This document shows, in pieces, positions 45,196 through 57,783 of a stretch of DNA of 64,000 bases. The notes beneath the pieces are model-generated. The model saw nothing but the letters and a program-made list of their open reading frames with translations. It ran no database searches and was not told the DNA's origin. This DNA comes from Charina bottae (taxonomy: Eukaryota; Chordata; Lepidosauria; Squamata; Charinaidae). Location of the stretch: NCBI GenBank assembly GCA_023362775.1, contig JALMGJ010000062.1:1387501-1451500 (forward strand), given 5' to 3'. Position 1 is the first letter of the stretch; each line of letters opens with the position of its first letter. The position numbers and the translations under genes were made by a program.

Positions 45196-45753
45196 AGATG
45201 AGTTCCAGGAAGAGGACAAAGCTGCGGGCGGTTCAATTTCCAGAAATCTGGCCAAAAACAGGCGGGGGCCTAAAGCGATCGGTGTGGGAAGGCAGGCCAA
45301 GAGAGCAGCGACTCATACAGGGGGCCGACAGGCAACCTTTTGTGCTAATGGTGATTTTTAGTCTTAAAGAGGAATCCGTTTCCTGGGACAGACAAGTGCG
45401 TTCCCTGCGCAGTTCGCAGATTTCAGCACTAGCTTCCATCTGCCTGTTTTGAGAACTGTTCCTTCTAATCAAACCATGGGAATTAACTCTTGGGATCGAC
45501 CCAGATGACAAAGCAGGCCGTCCGTCCCAGTTAATAAAAGTTGAAGGGCCTTTTTCTGTGTAATTTGGGACAGGATGTGGAGGCCCCGCGTTGCTGTTGA
45601 ACGCACATCCATCCACGGTGGAAGCCCAGTACGAAAAAGAGTCCCGTGTTTGCACGCAATTTGGGCGTAAAGCCCCACCTTCGTGCAGAATTCTGAGTGT
45701 GCACTGGCAAGGCAGTAGGGAATTCCCTTTTTTAAGAAGAAGAATTTGCACAC

Positions 45754-48700
45754 TCAACGCAAGAGGAGCTGCACCTCCTGATCTTCCTCGGTTAGGCTCG
45801 GAGGGGCTGCCGCTGGCTCGGAGGGGGGCTCAGCCCGGATTTTCTGCGTGTTCTTGAAGACGTCCGGGCTTTTTGGCCGGGGATCCTCGGCGGCTGGGCT
45901 GGGGGCCTGGTTTTCTGTCCTGGGTTCCCAGTCTTGGCTGCCGAGATCGTCCCGCAGAAAGAAGGAAAAATAAGACAGGGAGGCGGGAGTCAGCAAGAAC
46001 GTCAAGCCGTTCTGCGATCAAACGCCTCCGTTCTTGCAGGATTAGAGAGATGTTTCTGAGAAGGGGGCGATTGATCGCTCCCATGTTCACCTCCTGATGT
46101 CTGCTGATAGCAACCCCCAGAAACCAGGATGTTGGACTACGATAACTGAAAGGGAGGGATCTTGGCTCGATGGGTAGAACCCTTATTCTGGAAAAACGCA
46201 GAGGCACTGCATCAAGCTAGAGGCCGCCTTACTCCATCATTTTGCCCCACGGGCAACCAGACTCCAATGCTCAAAGGCACGTGAATGTGGTCCTCGATGT
46301 CACTTGGAGACTAGTGGCTGTGGTGATCCTAGTCCTCAAGGTTTCCAGCCCCCCCCCCCCCGCCCCGTGTGCACTGTTCTACTCAGTGACCATTTCTGCG
46401 GTGAATCACTTTACTGGGGACCAGGTATTCTGGGTATGCTGGGGAATTCTGGGAGTTGAAGTCCACACCTCTTAAAGTGGCCAAGTTTGAAAAAAAACTG
46501 ATTTTTTTTTTGCGGGGGTGGTGGTGGTGGCTTCACACATTCTGCCAATCCAACCTGTTGGGTTGGTTTTGCAGTTGCATGTCCTGGGCCAGATACTGGG
46601 CTAAATCAGTCACAAGTTTATGAGGGTTTTACTGGTTTAAAACTCCCACGTTCTGCCATCCCCGTGCCAGGATAAAATCGACATCATGGACTGCCCCGCG
46701 TTGGTCAGTTACCTGGACTGAACATCTGCCGGGAGGGCATCGTCGTCGTAGATTTTAAGCAGGGTCTCCGGCTGATCCGCTTTCTCTCTGCACTCCTGGA
46801 ACCTGAGAGCCAGAGGCAGCCCGAGTGAACCCCAGGAACCTTCCCGCCCTGCCGTAAAATCCCCCAATAATTCATGGACGCCACCCAGCTCGGATGTAAC
46901 CGGCGTCTCCTCGACAAGCCCCGAATTAATGGGCAAGTCCCCACCCACCACCCCTGTTGAACTGGCTTTGGGCCACTGAATGGGTCCTTTGTATGCCAAG
47001 GCTGTGGTTGGGTAAACCTGTGGTCTGTTGTAATTGTCCTTTCATTTGTCCTGGTCAGACCTCAGTTGGAGCAAGTTCAGAGGAGGGCTGCCAGATGGAG
47101 AAGGGTTTGGACATGGGGAGGGAGGGAGGGAGGGAAGAAGATGAGCAAGAAAGGGGAGAAGAGAAAGGAGGGAAGGAGGGAGTGAAAAGGAAGGAAAAAA
47201 GAATGGAAGGAAGGATAGATGGAGAGAAAGAAGAATGGATGGATGGAAAAAGGGAGGGAGGAGAGAAGGGAAGGAAGGGGAAGAGGAAGAAGGGAGGAAG
47301 GGGAAGGAAGAGTGAGAAAGAAGGGGAAGGGGGGAAGGAAGGAAGGGATAGATGGAGAGAAAAAAGGATGGATGGATGGATGGATGGAAAAGGAGGGTGG
47401 GAGGGAAGAAGAGCAAGAAATGAAGAAGGGAGAAGAGGGAGGCAGGGAGGGAAAAGGAATGGAAGGAAGGATAGATGGAGAGAGAGAAGAGTGGATGGAT
47501 GGAAAAGGAGGGAGGAGAGAAGGGAAGAAAGGGGAAGGGAGGAAGGGGAAGGAAGGAAGAGTGAGAAAGAAGAAGGGGAAGGGAGGGAAGGAAGGAAGGA
47601 AGGGATAGATGGAGAGAAAAAATGGATGGATGGATGGAAAAGGAGGGTGGGAGGGAGGGAAGAAGAGCAAGAAATGAAGAAGAGAAGAGGGAGGGAGGGA
47701 GGGAAAAGGAAGGAAAAAAGAATGGAAGGAAGGATAGATGGAGAGAGAGAAGAGTGGATGGATGGAAAAGGAGGGAGGAGAGAAGGGAAGGAAGGGGAAG
47801 AGAGGAAGAAGGGAGGAAGGGGAAGGAAGGGAGAAAGAAGAAGGGGAAGGGAGGGAAGGAAGGAAGGGATAGATGGAGAGAAAAAAGGATGGATGGGTGG
47901 ATGGATGGATGGAAAAGGAGGGTGGGAGGGAGGGAAGAAGAGCAAGAAAGGGAGAAGGGAGGGAGGGAAAAGGAAGGAAAAAAGAATGGAAGGAAGGATA
48001 GATGGAGAGAGAAGAGTGGATGGATGGAAAAAGGGAGGGAGGCGAGAAGGGAAGGAAGGGGAAGAGAGGAAGAAGGGAGGAAGGGGAAGGAAGGAAGGGT
48101 GAGAAAGAAGGAAGGGGAAGGGGAGAAGAAAGGAAGGGATGGAGAGAAAAAAGGATGGATGGATGGAAAAGGAGGGTGGGAGGGAGGGAAGAAGAGCAAG
48201 AAATGAAGGGAGAAGAGGGAGGGAGGGAAAAGGAAGGAAAAAAGAATGGAAGGAAGGATAGATGGAGAGAGAGAAGAGTGGATGGATGGAAAAAGGGAGG
48301 GAGGCGAGAAGGGAAGGAAGGGGAAGAGAGGAAGAAGGGAGGAAGGGGAAGGAAGGAAGAGTGAGAAAGAAGAAGGGGAAGGGAGGGAAGGAAGGAAGGG
48401 ATAGATGGAGAGAAAAAAGGATGGATGGATGGATGGAAAAGGAGGGTGGGAGGGAGGGAAGAAGAGCAAGAAAGGGAGAAGGGAGAAGAGGGAGGGTGGG
48501 AGGGAAAAGGAAGGAAAAAAGAATGGAAGGATAGATGGAGAGAAAGAAGAATGGATGGAAAAAAGGGAGGGAGGGAGGCAAGGAAGGAAGGGGAAGAGGA
48601 AGGGAGGAAGGGGAAGGAAGAGTGAGAAAGGAAGTGGAAGAGGGAGGGAAGGAAGGAAGGGATAGATGGAGAGAAAAAAGAATGGATGGATAGATGGATA

Positions 48701-51700
48701 GATGGAAAAAGGGTGGGAGGGAGGGAGGGAGAAAGAAGAATGGATGGATGGAAAAAAGGGAGGGAGGAAAGGAAGGCTTTTTTCATGGCTTAATAGGGTA
48801 TTTGAATGTGGAAAACCTGTTACTCAAGTCCCCAGATTATGGTGGTTGTGTGAAGAGAACCACCGCTGGGATCCTGAATTGGCTCCTAGGGCCGACTGAC
48901 GGGATGTCGCACCCAATGCCTGGAATGCCGTGCTGCGTTTTGGCCCAGAAATCCAGGACCGGGGAGAAAGCAGGAGGGAGAAGTGGCGTTGGGGGAGACC
49001 ATCCAGGGCCCAAGAACCGGGCTGGCGGCCGGAAGGCTCAGGCGCTCATTCGAAGACTGCGGGTGGAGGAGGCCGGGGGTGCCTCCGAAGGGAATCCGAA
49101 GAGCCGAATCCCACACCTGATGTGCAAACAGAAGGGTTCCCTCTGCCCCACACAGGCTCCTCTGGCTTTAATAGACCCCCAGTTCCCTCCCCCCCCCAGG
49201 CAAGGGCGATGGCTGAAACGCCAACGCCCGCCCCCGTCCTGCCTCGTAGAGCTCCTCCAGGCCAGGGGCTGGGGGTCCCCGTGGTCCTGACCTGGGTTCC
49301 AGCCGTTCCTTGACCCTGGCGATCGAGCGGACGTAGGGGGCAATCTGCTTGGTGATGGTGGTCAGGAAGCCGTTCTCGTGCCGGAGCTGCAGCAGGTCGT
49401 GGAGCTGGGCTGCAGAGGGAGGAGCAGGCAGGTGCCCGTCTTAGGCCCTGGCAGGATCGCCCCCTTCAGTCAAAGCCCCCCTCCCCGAGACTTCGGCCCA
49501 GTTCTGCACGAAGGAGACGGAGCATCCATCTGCCATCCTCAGGAAGACGGGGGCGCAGGCGGAAGGAAAAGGAAGGAAGGAAGGAAGGAAGGAAAGGAAG
49601 GAAGGAAGGAAGGAAGGAAGGAAGGAAGGAAGGACAAAAGGGAAGGAAGGAAGGAAGGAAGGAAGGAAGGAAGGAAGGAAGGAAGGAAGGAAGGAAGGAA
49701 GGAAGGAAGGAAGGACAAAGAAGGAAGGAAGGAAGGGAGGGAGGGAGGGAGGGAGGAAGGAAGGAAGGAAGGACAAAGAAGGAAGGAAGGAAGGACAAAA
49801 GGAAAGGGAGGGAGGGAGGGAGGGAGGGGAAGAGAGAGAGAAAGGTAACCGGCCGGCCGGGCTTACCTTCGTAAATCTCTTGTTCGCTGGCCACCCGGTG
49901 GTACGTCTCTTCCCAGGTCTGCAACACAGTTGGAAATGAGCCGTGCCACCTTGGCCCAGCTTAAATGCCGAGGGGCAGAAAAGAGCAAGAACTGGGCAGA
50001 GGATCCTGCAAATGCCAGGCGGAGACTTTGAGGATTGCAATTAAGCGGGGAGGACAAGAGGGGTGTTTAAGAGCTGCTGCAAAAGGGGAGGGAAACTTTT
50101 ATGCAGAGGCGGCATGGAAGAAGGCCAAGAAGGAAAGATAGGCTGGAGTAAGAAGGTGTAAAGAGGAGAGGGTGTGAATAAACAGGATAAGAAATGCCCC
50201 AATCGCTGATCCCATTCAGACCTCATGAGGACTAGCGACTTGCTTTTTCTCTATTGAAAGAGAGAACCCCAGGCTGATTCATCGGAAGAGGTTGGCAATC
50301 CGCAACTTAAACCCAGGCCCCAACGAGTGGCTTACCTCTTCGAACTCGCTCCGCTTCATTTCCACGGAGGAATACTCGGAAGCAATTTGCATGTCCATCT
50401 GGAGCGACTTCTGCAGGATTTCGCTCATGGTCTCCGTCTTTATCAGGGAATGATGTTTCGTGAGGTCCCGGTGCAGTTCCTGCACCTGGTCCTTCAAGCT
50501 CTGAATCTCGGTCTGAAGCGCCTGCAAGACCGCGGGGAGAGGAAGTGACGGAAAGGACGAAGCTGGCCAGCTTCGTGGCGTTTTAATTTAGAATTCGGCC
50601 GGCGTCAAACTGAACGCTGGCCCCATCTGGCTTTCCCTGCTTGCCGTCACACTCAACAGTTCAAGCTTGGTCTTCAGCAACTAAAAGTTGGTCTCTTTGG
50701 GAAGTAGAAATCCAATTTGGGACGTCCTGCGTGCCAGGCCCCGGCCACAGGACCTCTCGTAGCCCGCTCTCCCTTCACGGACTCTATTTATGCCCTCAAG
50801 GATTCACCATGCAAGAGGGCAACGCCGTTATTATCTGACCAGCAAGCTGGCGACTGTTAGGCAATGCTGAATCTTCCACCAGGTTTCTGGGGCAAAATTC
50901 CAGGCTGCCGGAGGCCCGAAGGCTGGAATTCCCCTGCTTATTTTCTTGAGGGCTTCCTGGGCCGTTGGTCCAGCTGTGGATCTCCAGGGATGCTCCGTTT
51001 CTGCGCTGAGATTTCAGTGCCCGCGGTGGAGACCATGCAGGAAAGGCCAGACTTTTCGGCCAAGGCCTTTTCCGAACAGTGTTCGCAAGGCTTTGGCGTA
51101 ATTTTTGTGCCTAGAACAGTGTTTCTCAACCTTGGCAGCTTTAAGATGGGTGGACTTCAACTCCCAGAATTCTGGGAGTTGAAGTCCACCCATCTTAAAG
51201 CTGCCACGGTTGAGAATACTGGCTTAGAAGAATGATTTGCAATGCCTAGGAGAGTCAAGCTGGTTAACCATCAGGAAGATGCATGCAATTCCTAGTATCG
51301 GGGAATTAAGCCCAATTAAAACTCATCCATCCAGTGTAAAAAGCCTGGATGTCTCATTTCCTAAAGGCATAGAAAGGGTGTGTGGCTGTGTGTCTAAACA
51401 CCATTTTGTACAGCTTGCGAGCTTCGCAGAGGCGTCTGGACCCCACGCAGAAAAATCGGCTCGTTCTGCTGCTTTGTGGCTGCATCCGACTCGAGCCGAT
51501 TCCACCCTGCTTTCTGCAACTCGCAAATCCTGATTTACGGCTAGCCGGCTTCTTATTTTGCACTGCTTTCTCCCCCGGCGCACTAGATGCACGCGCAGCC
51601 TCTCTTCCACGCCGCTGTGGCGGGGCCCTCCTACCTCCCCGGGGTCCCCAGCTCCCCATCTTTACCTGATACGTATTCTCGTAATCGCGGCAGTGGTCGG

Positions 51701-52162
51701 CAAATGGCGTGTCTCTCCCTTCAGCCAGGAGGACCTTGGTGCTGATGTAGCGGTGCGTGGTGGCCTTCCGGACAGGGGACCCCATCAGGGGCATCTTTTC
51801 GTGGGAAGGGGGCACCAGGAGGGTCTTGGAGCAGGGCCCCCCAGTCATCCTGCAAGAAGGAAAAGGTCAGGAGCCACGATGAGTGCTTTTAAACCCCTTC
51901 TTATTAAAAAGTCAGACAGCAGGCGGAAAGGCGGTCAGATAAGCTGGCTTGCCAGGGCACGGCAAGCCACGGTTTGGTGGGCACGTCTGGGTGCCCTCTG
52001 CTTCCCCCTGGGGAGGAGATGGATTCTGAAGCCACTGAAAATCTAATTAAAATAAGGTGAAAATGCTGGCTGGGGATGCAAAAGGGTGTGTGTGTCTGGA
52101 TGGGCAAGCTCCATGACCCCAGCCAGGTGGTGGTGGTGGTGGTGGTGGTGGTTGTTGTTGTG

Positions 52163-52213
<51 letters not shown>

Positions 52214-52256
52214 TTGCATTGCATTGCACCATCTCAGAAGCCTGTGCAACTGAGAT

Positions 52257-52295
<39 letters not shown>

Positions 52296-52342
52296 ATTAT
52301 TTTGCATTGCATTGCACCATCTCAGAAGCCTGTGTAACTGAG

Positions 52343-52386
<44 letters not shown>

Positions 52387-52694
52387 GGGTAATCTACCAT
52401 TAGATTCTCAGTCAAAGACTGGTGGAAACTTAATAATTCAAGTCCAAACCAAGGACTTAAGAATTATTAAGGTAGCATTTGAGGAAATGGGCAGTTCCAA
52501 GCAGGATATTTTTTTAAAAAAAAATTAGGGTGTTCAGGTCTGCTAAATGCAAAATTTCCAAATATCGAGGGAGTCCTTTAGGTATTGTTATACACGATTG
52601 GTATAACAGCGTATTTCTTTTTCCATAAGCGTTCAACTTCGATCTGCAGTCCCGGGATTTTGTAATTTTTTTGGACTGCTTTTCCTCAATCCTA

Positions 52695-52736
<42 letters not shown>

Positions 52737-55021
52737 ATTATTATTATTATTATTTACAACGTGAAATCAGAGCTGCCAGTTCTTGAGCCATGTCGGCCGT
52801 CATTCGCACTGACGAGAACCTGGGATGTCGTAATGCATCGGCATAGTCTATGTGCGGATCCAAGCCGTGTGGCCTCTTCTAATCGGCAGGTGGAAATTTT
52901 GTCCATGCACAGAGTTTCTAAGTGCCGTCCAAGGCTTTTCCTGCCGACAATCCCTGGGACCACCGCGGCCAGTTTGTGCCATAATCTTTCAACTTCAAAA
53001 ATTATTATTGCAATTATTTTGCCTGGCATTGCACCCTCGCAGAAGCCTGTGGCCGCCGAGATTCATCGGGAGGGCCCATTTCCTTAAATCACCCAGTTAG
53101 GTTTTATTCACTCAAGCTGCTTGGCTAGTTTTAATCTTGGCACGGGGTGTGTGGTTGTGTGTGTGTGCCTGTGCCTGCCTGCCTTAGCCCTACGTGTAAA
53201 TTTTTATCCATTTGGTTAGATTGTGGCCCAATACGCCACACAGAGCAGAAAAGCAGCAACACGGCTACCCCCCCCCGGGTTGTGACTGCCATCTAGCGGT
53301 GATCCGCTGGCCCCGAAAATGATCCTGGGACACATATCACAAGTGTAACCTGTGAATCCGGCCCCAGGAGTGTCTTCCCAGTAGAGTTTTCTGCTGCTGT
53401 CTAGATTCTGCTGAACTGAATCTCCTTTCCCGATTTTGGTCGGACGCCAGCTGCAGACGGACTTTCGGAGAGAACGGGGTGCCCTGATACTGGCCTCCTG
53501 GAAAAAACCCCATAGCTAACCAGGTGTCTCTGCCACCTTTGGGCACTGCAAGACCATCGGAGCTACCCCGAGCCCTTGGCACAGGGCCAGAGCTGGCAAA
53601 TTTAGCACCACGAACCAAGCCAGAAAAAAAAAAAAGTGCCATTTGCAGATCAAGAGAAGGACCGAAAGAGGCTGGAATGATTCAATGCTGCCAACCCAGG
53701 TTAGCAAAAGATCATTGGTGTCTTCATGCCAGATATTGTGGCGAAACGAATACAGGTAGTCCTCACTTAACGACCACAATGGCTGGGAAATTGGTTGTTA
53801 AGCAGTGCGGTCGTTAAGTGAGTCACCATTTGACCAGACCCGTTTTTACGGCGGTTGTCAAGCGAATCCAGCTTCCCCAATGGATGTTTTTTGCTGGAAA
53901 CCGGCAAAGAGTCGCAAATCGCGATCACGTGACCCCAGGGCGCTGGAACTGGTCGTAAATACAAGCCGGCTGCCAAGTGCCCAAATTGCGATCATGTGAC
54001 CACAGGGGTGGTGCAACGTTTTGCGACGGTCATAAATGTGAGTACAGGTCATAAAGCACTTTTCCCGAGGCCGTCGTAACTTCAGACCATTGTTAAACAA
54101 ACGGTCGTTAAGCGAGGACTACCTGTAAATGTTGATTATAGCTTCCCTAAAGTTACCAGATCTGGGATGCATAAACGGGGGTGTTGAGGGCAGCAGATCC
54201 AGAACATGCCATCTAGATGCCTGGCAGCCTTTGCTTACCAAGATGATAGCTTCACACAGGGGAATTCTGGGAGTTGAAGTCCACCCCTCTGAAAGCGGCC
54301 AAGGTTGAGAAACCCTGGGTTAAACCAACTCCATTAACGTAGTCCTCCAAGCAAAAGAGCTGGTGAGAGAGAGCGGCTGCCAAAGCAATCCTTGCCACAC
54401 AGAACCCCGTCCCCAAAGGCTGAGTGGCGGCCGCCGCCAAGCCCCGCCTTCACCCGACTGCCCAGCCAATAAGGAAGAAGACGATGAGGCAATGCGGTGC
54501 AGCTGTTGAAATGAGCTACGCGGTGGAGGGACCGGGACACGCACATGTTGCTGTTACTCATGCCAGGACCCATGCTTCCCGCGGTTCCCACCGCTGACCG
54601 GTGCGGGGTCAACAGCAGCAGCGGCTCCAGGCAGTGGGCAAACTCGGCCCGGTATTCGCTGTTGATCTGGAAGGAAGGAAGGAGGGAAGGAGGGAAGGAA
54701 GGAAGGAAGGAAGGAAGGAAGGAAGGAAGGAAGGAAGGAAGGAAGGAAGGAAGGAAGGATAAACAAATAAAAACTAACAACAACAAAATAATAATAAATA
54801 AAATAATATATCATTAATAATATAATAATAAATAAAACAATAGTAAAATAATAATCCATAGTAAAATAATAATCCATAGTGAAATAAATAATATAATAAT
54901 AATAATAAAAAAGAGCTTTATATTGACTTCCTTCCATCCTTCAATTTCAAATGTTCTTCGGTTTATTAAAAAAAAATGTTTCTTTCAAATCAAGTTTAAT
55001 TCATATCTATCTATTTCCCTC

Positions 55022-55061
<40 letters not shown>

Positions 55062-55095
55062 ATCTAGGAGGGAGATGGATGGATATGAATTATAT

Positions 55096-55127
<32 letters not shown>

Positions 55128-57740
55128 GTGTGTGTGTGTATGTATGTGTGTGTGTGTGTGTGTGTATATATATACACATACACACATACACGCACACACA
55201 CACAAATACACACAAACACATGCATGCACACTTAGATATATACTGTAGGTGGGGGTCAGTTTTATGGGCAACAACATCAAAGGGGGTTGCATTGACCGGC
55301 TTCCGGGGTATTTGTTGACTTCCCCGCCTGATTTAAAGGCTTTGGATTTCCTTGTGGTCTCCTATCCAAAGACTAAGCCGATCTGACCCTGCTTAGCCAT
55401 TTGAGATCACCCGAGTGGGACAGGCGTTCCGACTTAGTCACCACACGCCTCTCTTTCCCCACCGCATCTTCCCGCTGTTTTTTCCCCCCTTCCTACCAGA
55501 AGGGGGGAGAATCTATTAAGACGCTGGCGTTAATGAGCTGTTCTGTTTTTTGTCCTAACTCGCACCTCCAAATCCGCTAAAGACTTCCCAGCTGCTGCTA
55601 AGCTTGCTTGTTGTAACCCCATCTTCCGTGGGCTGTTTGGGCTGTGAACTCTTTTTGCTTTCAGAAAGCATGCTGCTAGACCTCATGGAAAAAGCTGTGT
55701 TTGGTCCGGCAAGTGAAACAGAAACAAACCCACATTGCTAAGAGAGGTCTGTTGGCTTACGCAGCAGACATCTGGGTTTATCTGCAGGGAGAGCATCTCT
55801 TACCTTGCTGGTTTGCGACGGCCTCAGCCGATGGGGCAGTTTGGCAATTCTTTGCAAGCGCTCCATCAGTTGCTGAAATCAAAACCAGGGTAGCATCAAT
55901 CGACCTGGTGGCGTTCGCCTTTGGGTGTGACCGTGGCCCAACCATTTTCCTAGCGCAAAGCTTTTAGGAGCAGCCGAGCCCACCTCATGCCTAGGGAAAA
56001 CAGGTCTGCTCCCTGCCCTTTTAAAGTATTGTTTGTTTAAACGTGGCTTGTTAACTAAACCACCATTGGCTGGATTGGTCGAGAGTACCTAGAAAGGGGT
56101 TTGTTTATAGATGGGATATGGGGAGAAGAGATCATTGGTTGTATTTTAAGAGAAGGTGATAAGTTACTAAAATTGTTTATCCTTGTGATGAAGGGGGAAG
56201 TCATTTCTTTACAGGCAGTCCTCGTTTAACAACCACAATTAAGGCCGGAATTTCAGTCGCTAAGCGAAGCAGTCATTAAGCGAATCTGACACGATTTTAT
56301 GATCTTTTTTGCAGCAGTCATTAAGCGAATCACCATGGTCATTAAGCAAACCATGTGGTCATTAAGCAAATCATGCGGTCCCCCATTGATTTTGCTTGCC
56401 AGAAGCTGGCCAGGATGGTTGAAATTTGCAATCACGTGACCACAGGATGCTGCGATGGTCATAAATGCGAACCAGTTGCCAAGTGCCCAAATTGTGATCA
56501 CATGAGCGCGGGGTCACTGAGACGGTCGTAAGTGTGAGGACTGGTCGCAAGTCGGTTTTTCAGCACTGTTGTAAGTCTGAACCGTCGCTAAACAAATGGT
56601 CGTTAAGTGAGGACTCCCTGTATTCTAAATTTCTTAACTTGCCTTGATGGGTAATGCATCTAAGGCAGTGTTGCTCCATCTCAGCCACTTTAAGATGTGT
56701 GAACTTCAACTCCCAGAATTCCCCAGCCAGGGAATTCTGGGAGTTGAAGTCCATACATCTTAAAGTGGCTGAGATGGAGCAACACTGATCTAAGGGAGCC
56801 TTTCCTGCTTGAATTGGGTTCGCCTCCCCCCTCCAGTGCTTCTGAGCGCCTGCAGAGTGCATTTGCCACAAAAGGAACTCGAAACCCAGGATTTAGGTCT
56901 CCAGCTGCCTCCTGACCCCCAGCAGCCCCCAGGAAGGGAGATTCGGTCGGGGGTCCATGACTTACGTAGCCCAAATCCAGGAACTCCGCCTTGTTTGCAG
57001 AGCTGAGAAATGCAGAGCAGGTCACCAGGTGCACCTACAGCCGGAAAAGGGTGCCGTTTTGTACCAATGTCGGATTTAAAGGGGCGGCACGGACGCTTCG
57101 CCCCCTGCGTCCCCCTCCCCTGATATCTCTGGGCGGGAGGGGGTCGTTTGCCCAAATCTGTCCTTACCTGGAGGGTGGGGAGTAAGGACGCCTGGTGAGC
57201 AAGTTGCTCCTTAAAAGCTTTCTCTTTCTCTTCGTACTGGCTGGAAATGACCAAAAGGGCCTGTTTTCAGGTGGGTTTCTCTCAGAATGAGAGTTGAAGC
57301 AGAGAAGCAGTGAAGGATAGAACGGAAGGGGCCCCCGGAGGTCGTCCAGTCCAGCCCCCTGAGCAGACCAGGAATCCACCACTACATTCTGGGACCACGC
57401 CTGCCCGCAACCCTCTTTTCCCGATCAGCCAACGCTTCCAAACATTCCTCATCCGTTTTCCTTCCCAGGTTATCATCCTCGCTGTCTTCCTCTGCCCCCC
57501 CCCCCTTCCAGTTCATCAGTGCCCTTCCTAAAATGCCCAGGACTAGACGCCTGTTCCCACTGAGCTCTTCCTGCTTCGTCCGACCCAGAGCCAGTGTGTG
57601 TAACCTCACTTTACATCTGTCCTCTTTTTGGATTCGTGTGACCCACCCTACTTCGATCCAGCATTGGTAGATTCCCAGGGAAGGTGCCTTAAATTTACGA
57701 TATTTATTTATATTTTCACTGTCAGCCAGTTGGCATCCTG

Positions 57741-57783
<43 letters not shown>

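Noticed and set aside
47042..48786. Very long open frames (about 380-570 codons) on both strands
   Set aside because: They are artefacts of a purine/pyrimidine satellite that contains almost no stop codons. Their products are Ser/Pro/Phe or Lys/Glu/Gly low-complexity with no domain, and the region is an RNF207 intron.
55350..55425. 5S rRNA gene
   Set aside because: Only the 3' half is similar, with many substitutions, and it merges into non-5S sequence. A 5S-derived SINE fragment fits better.
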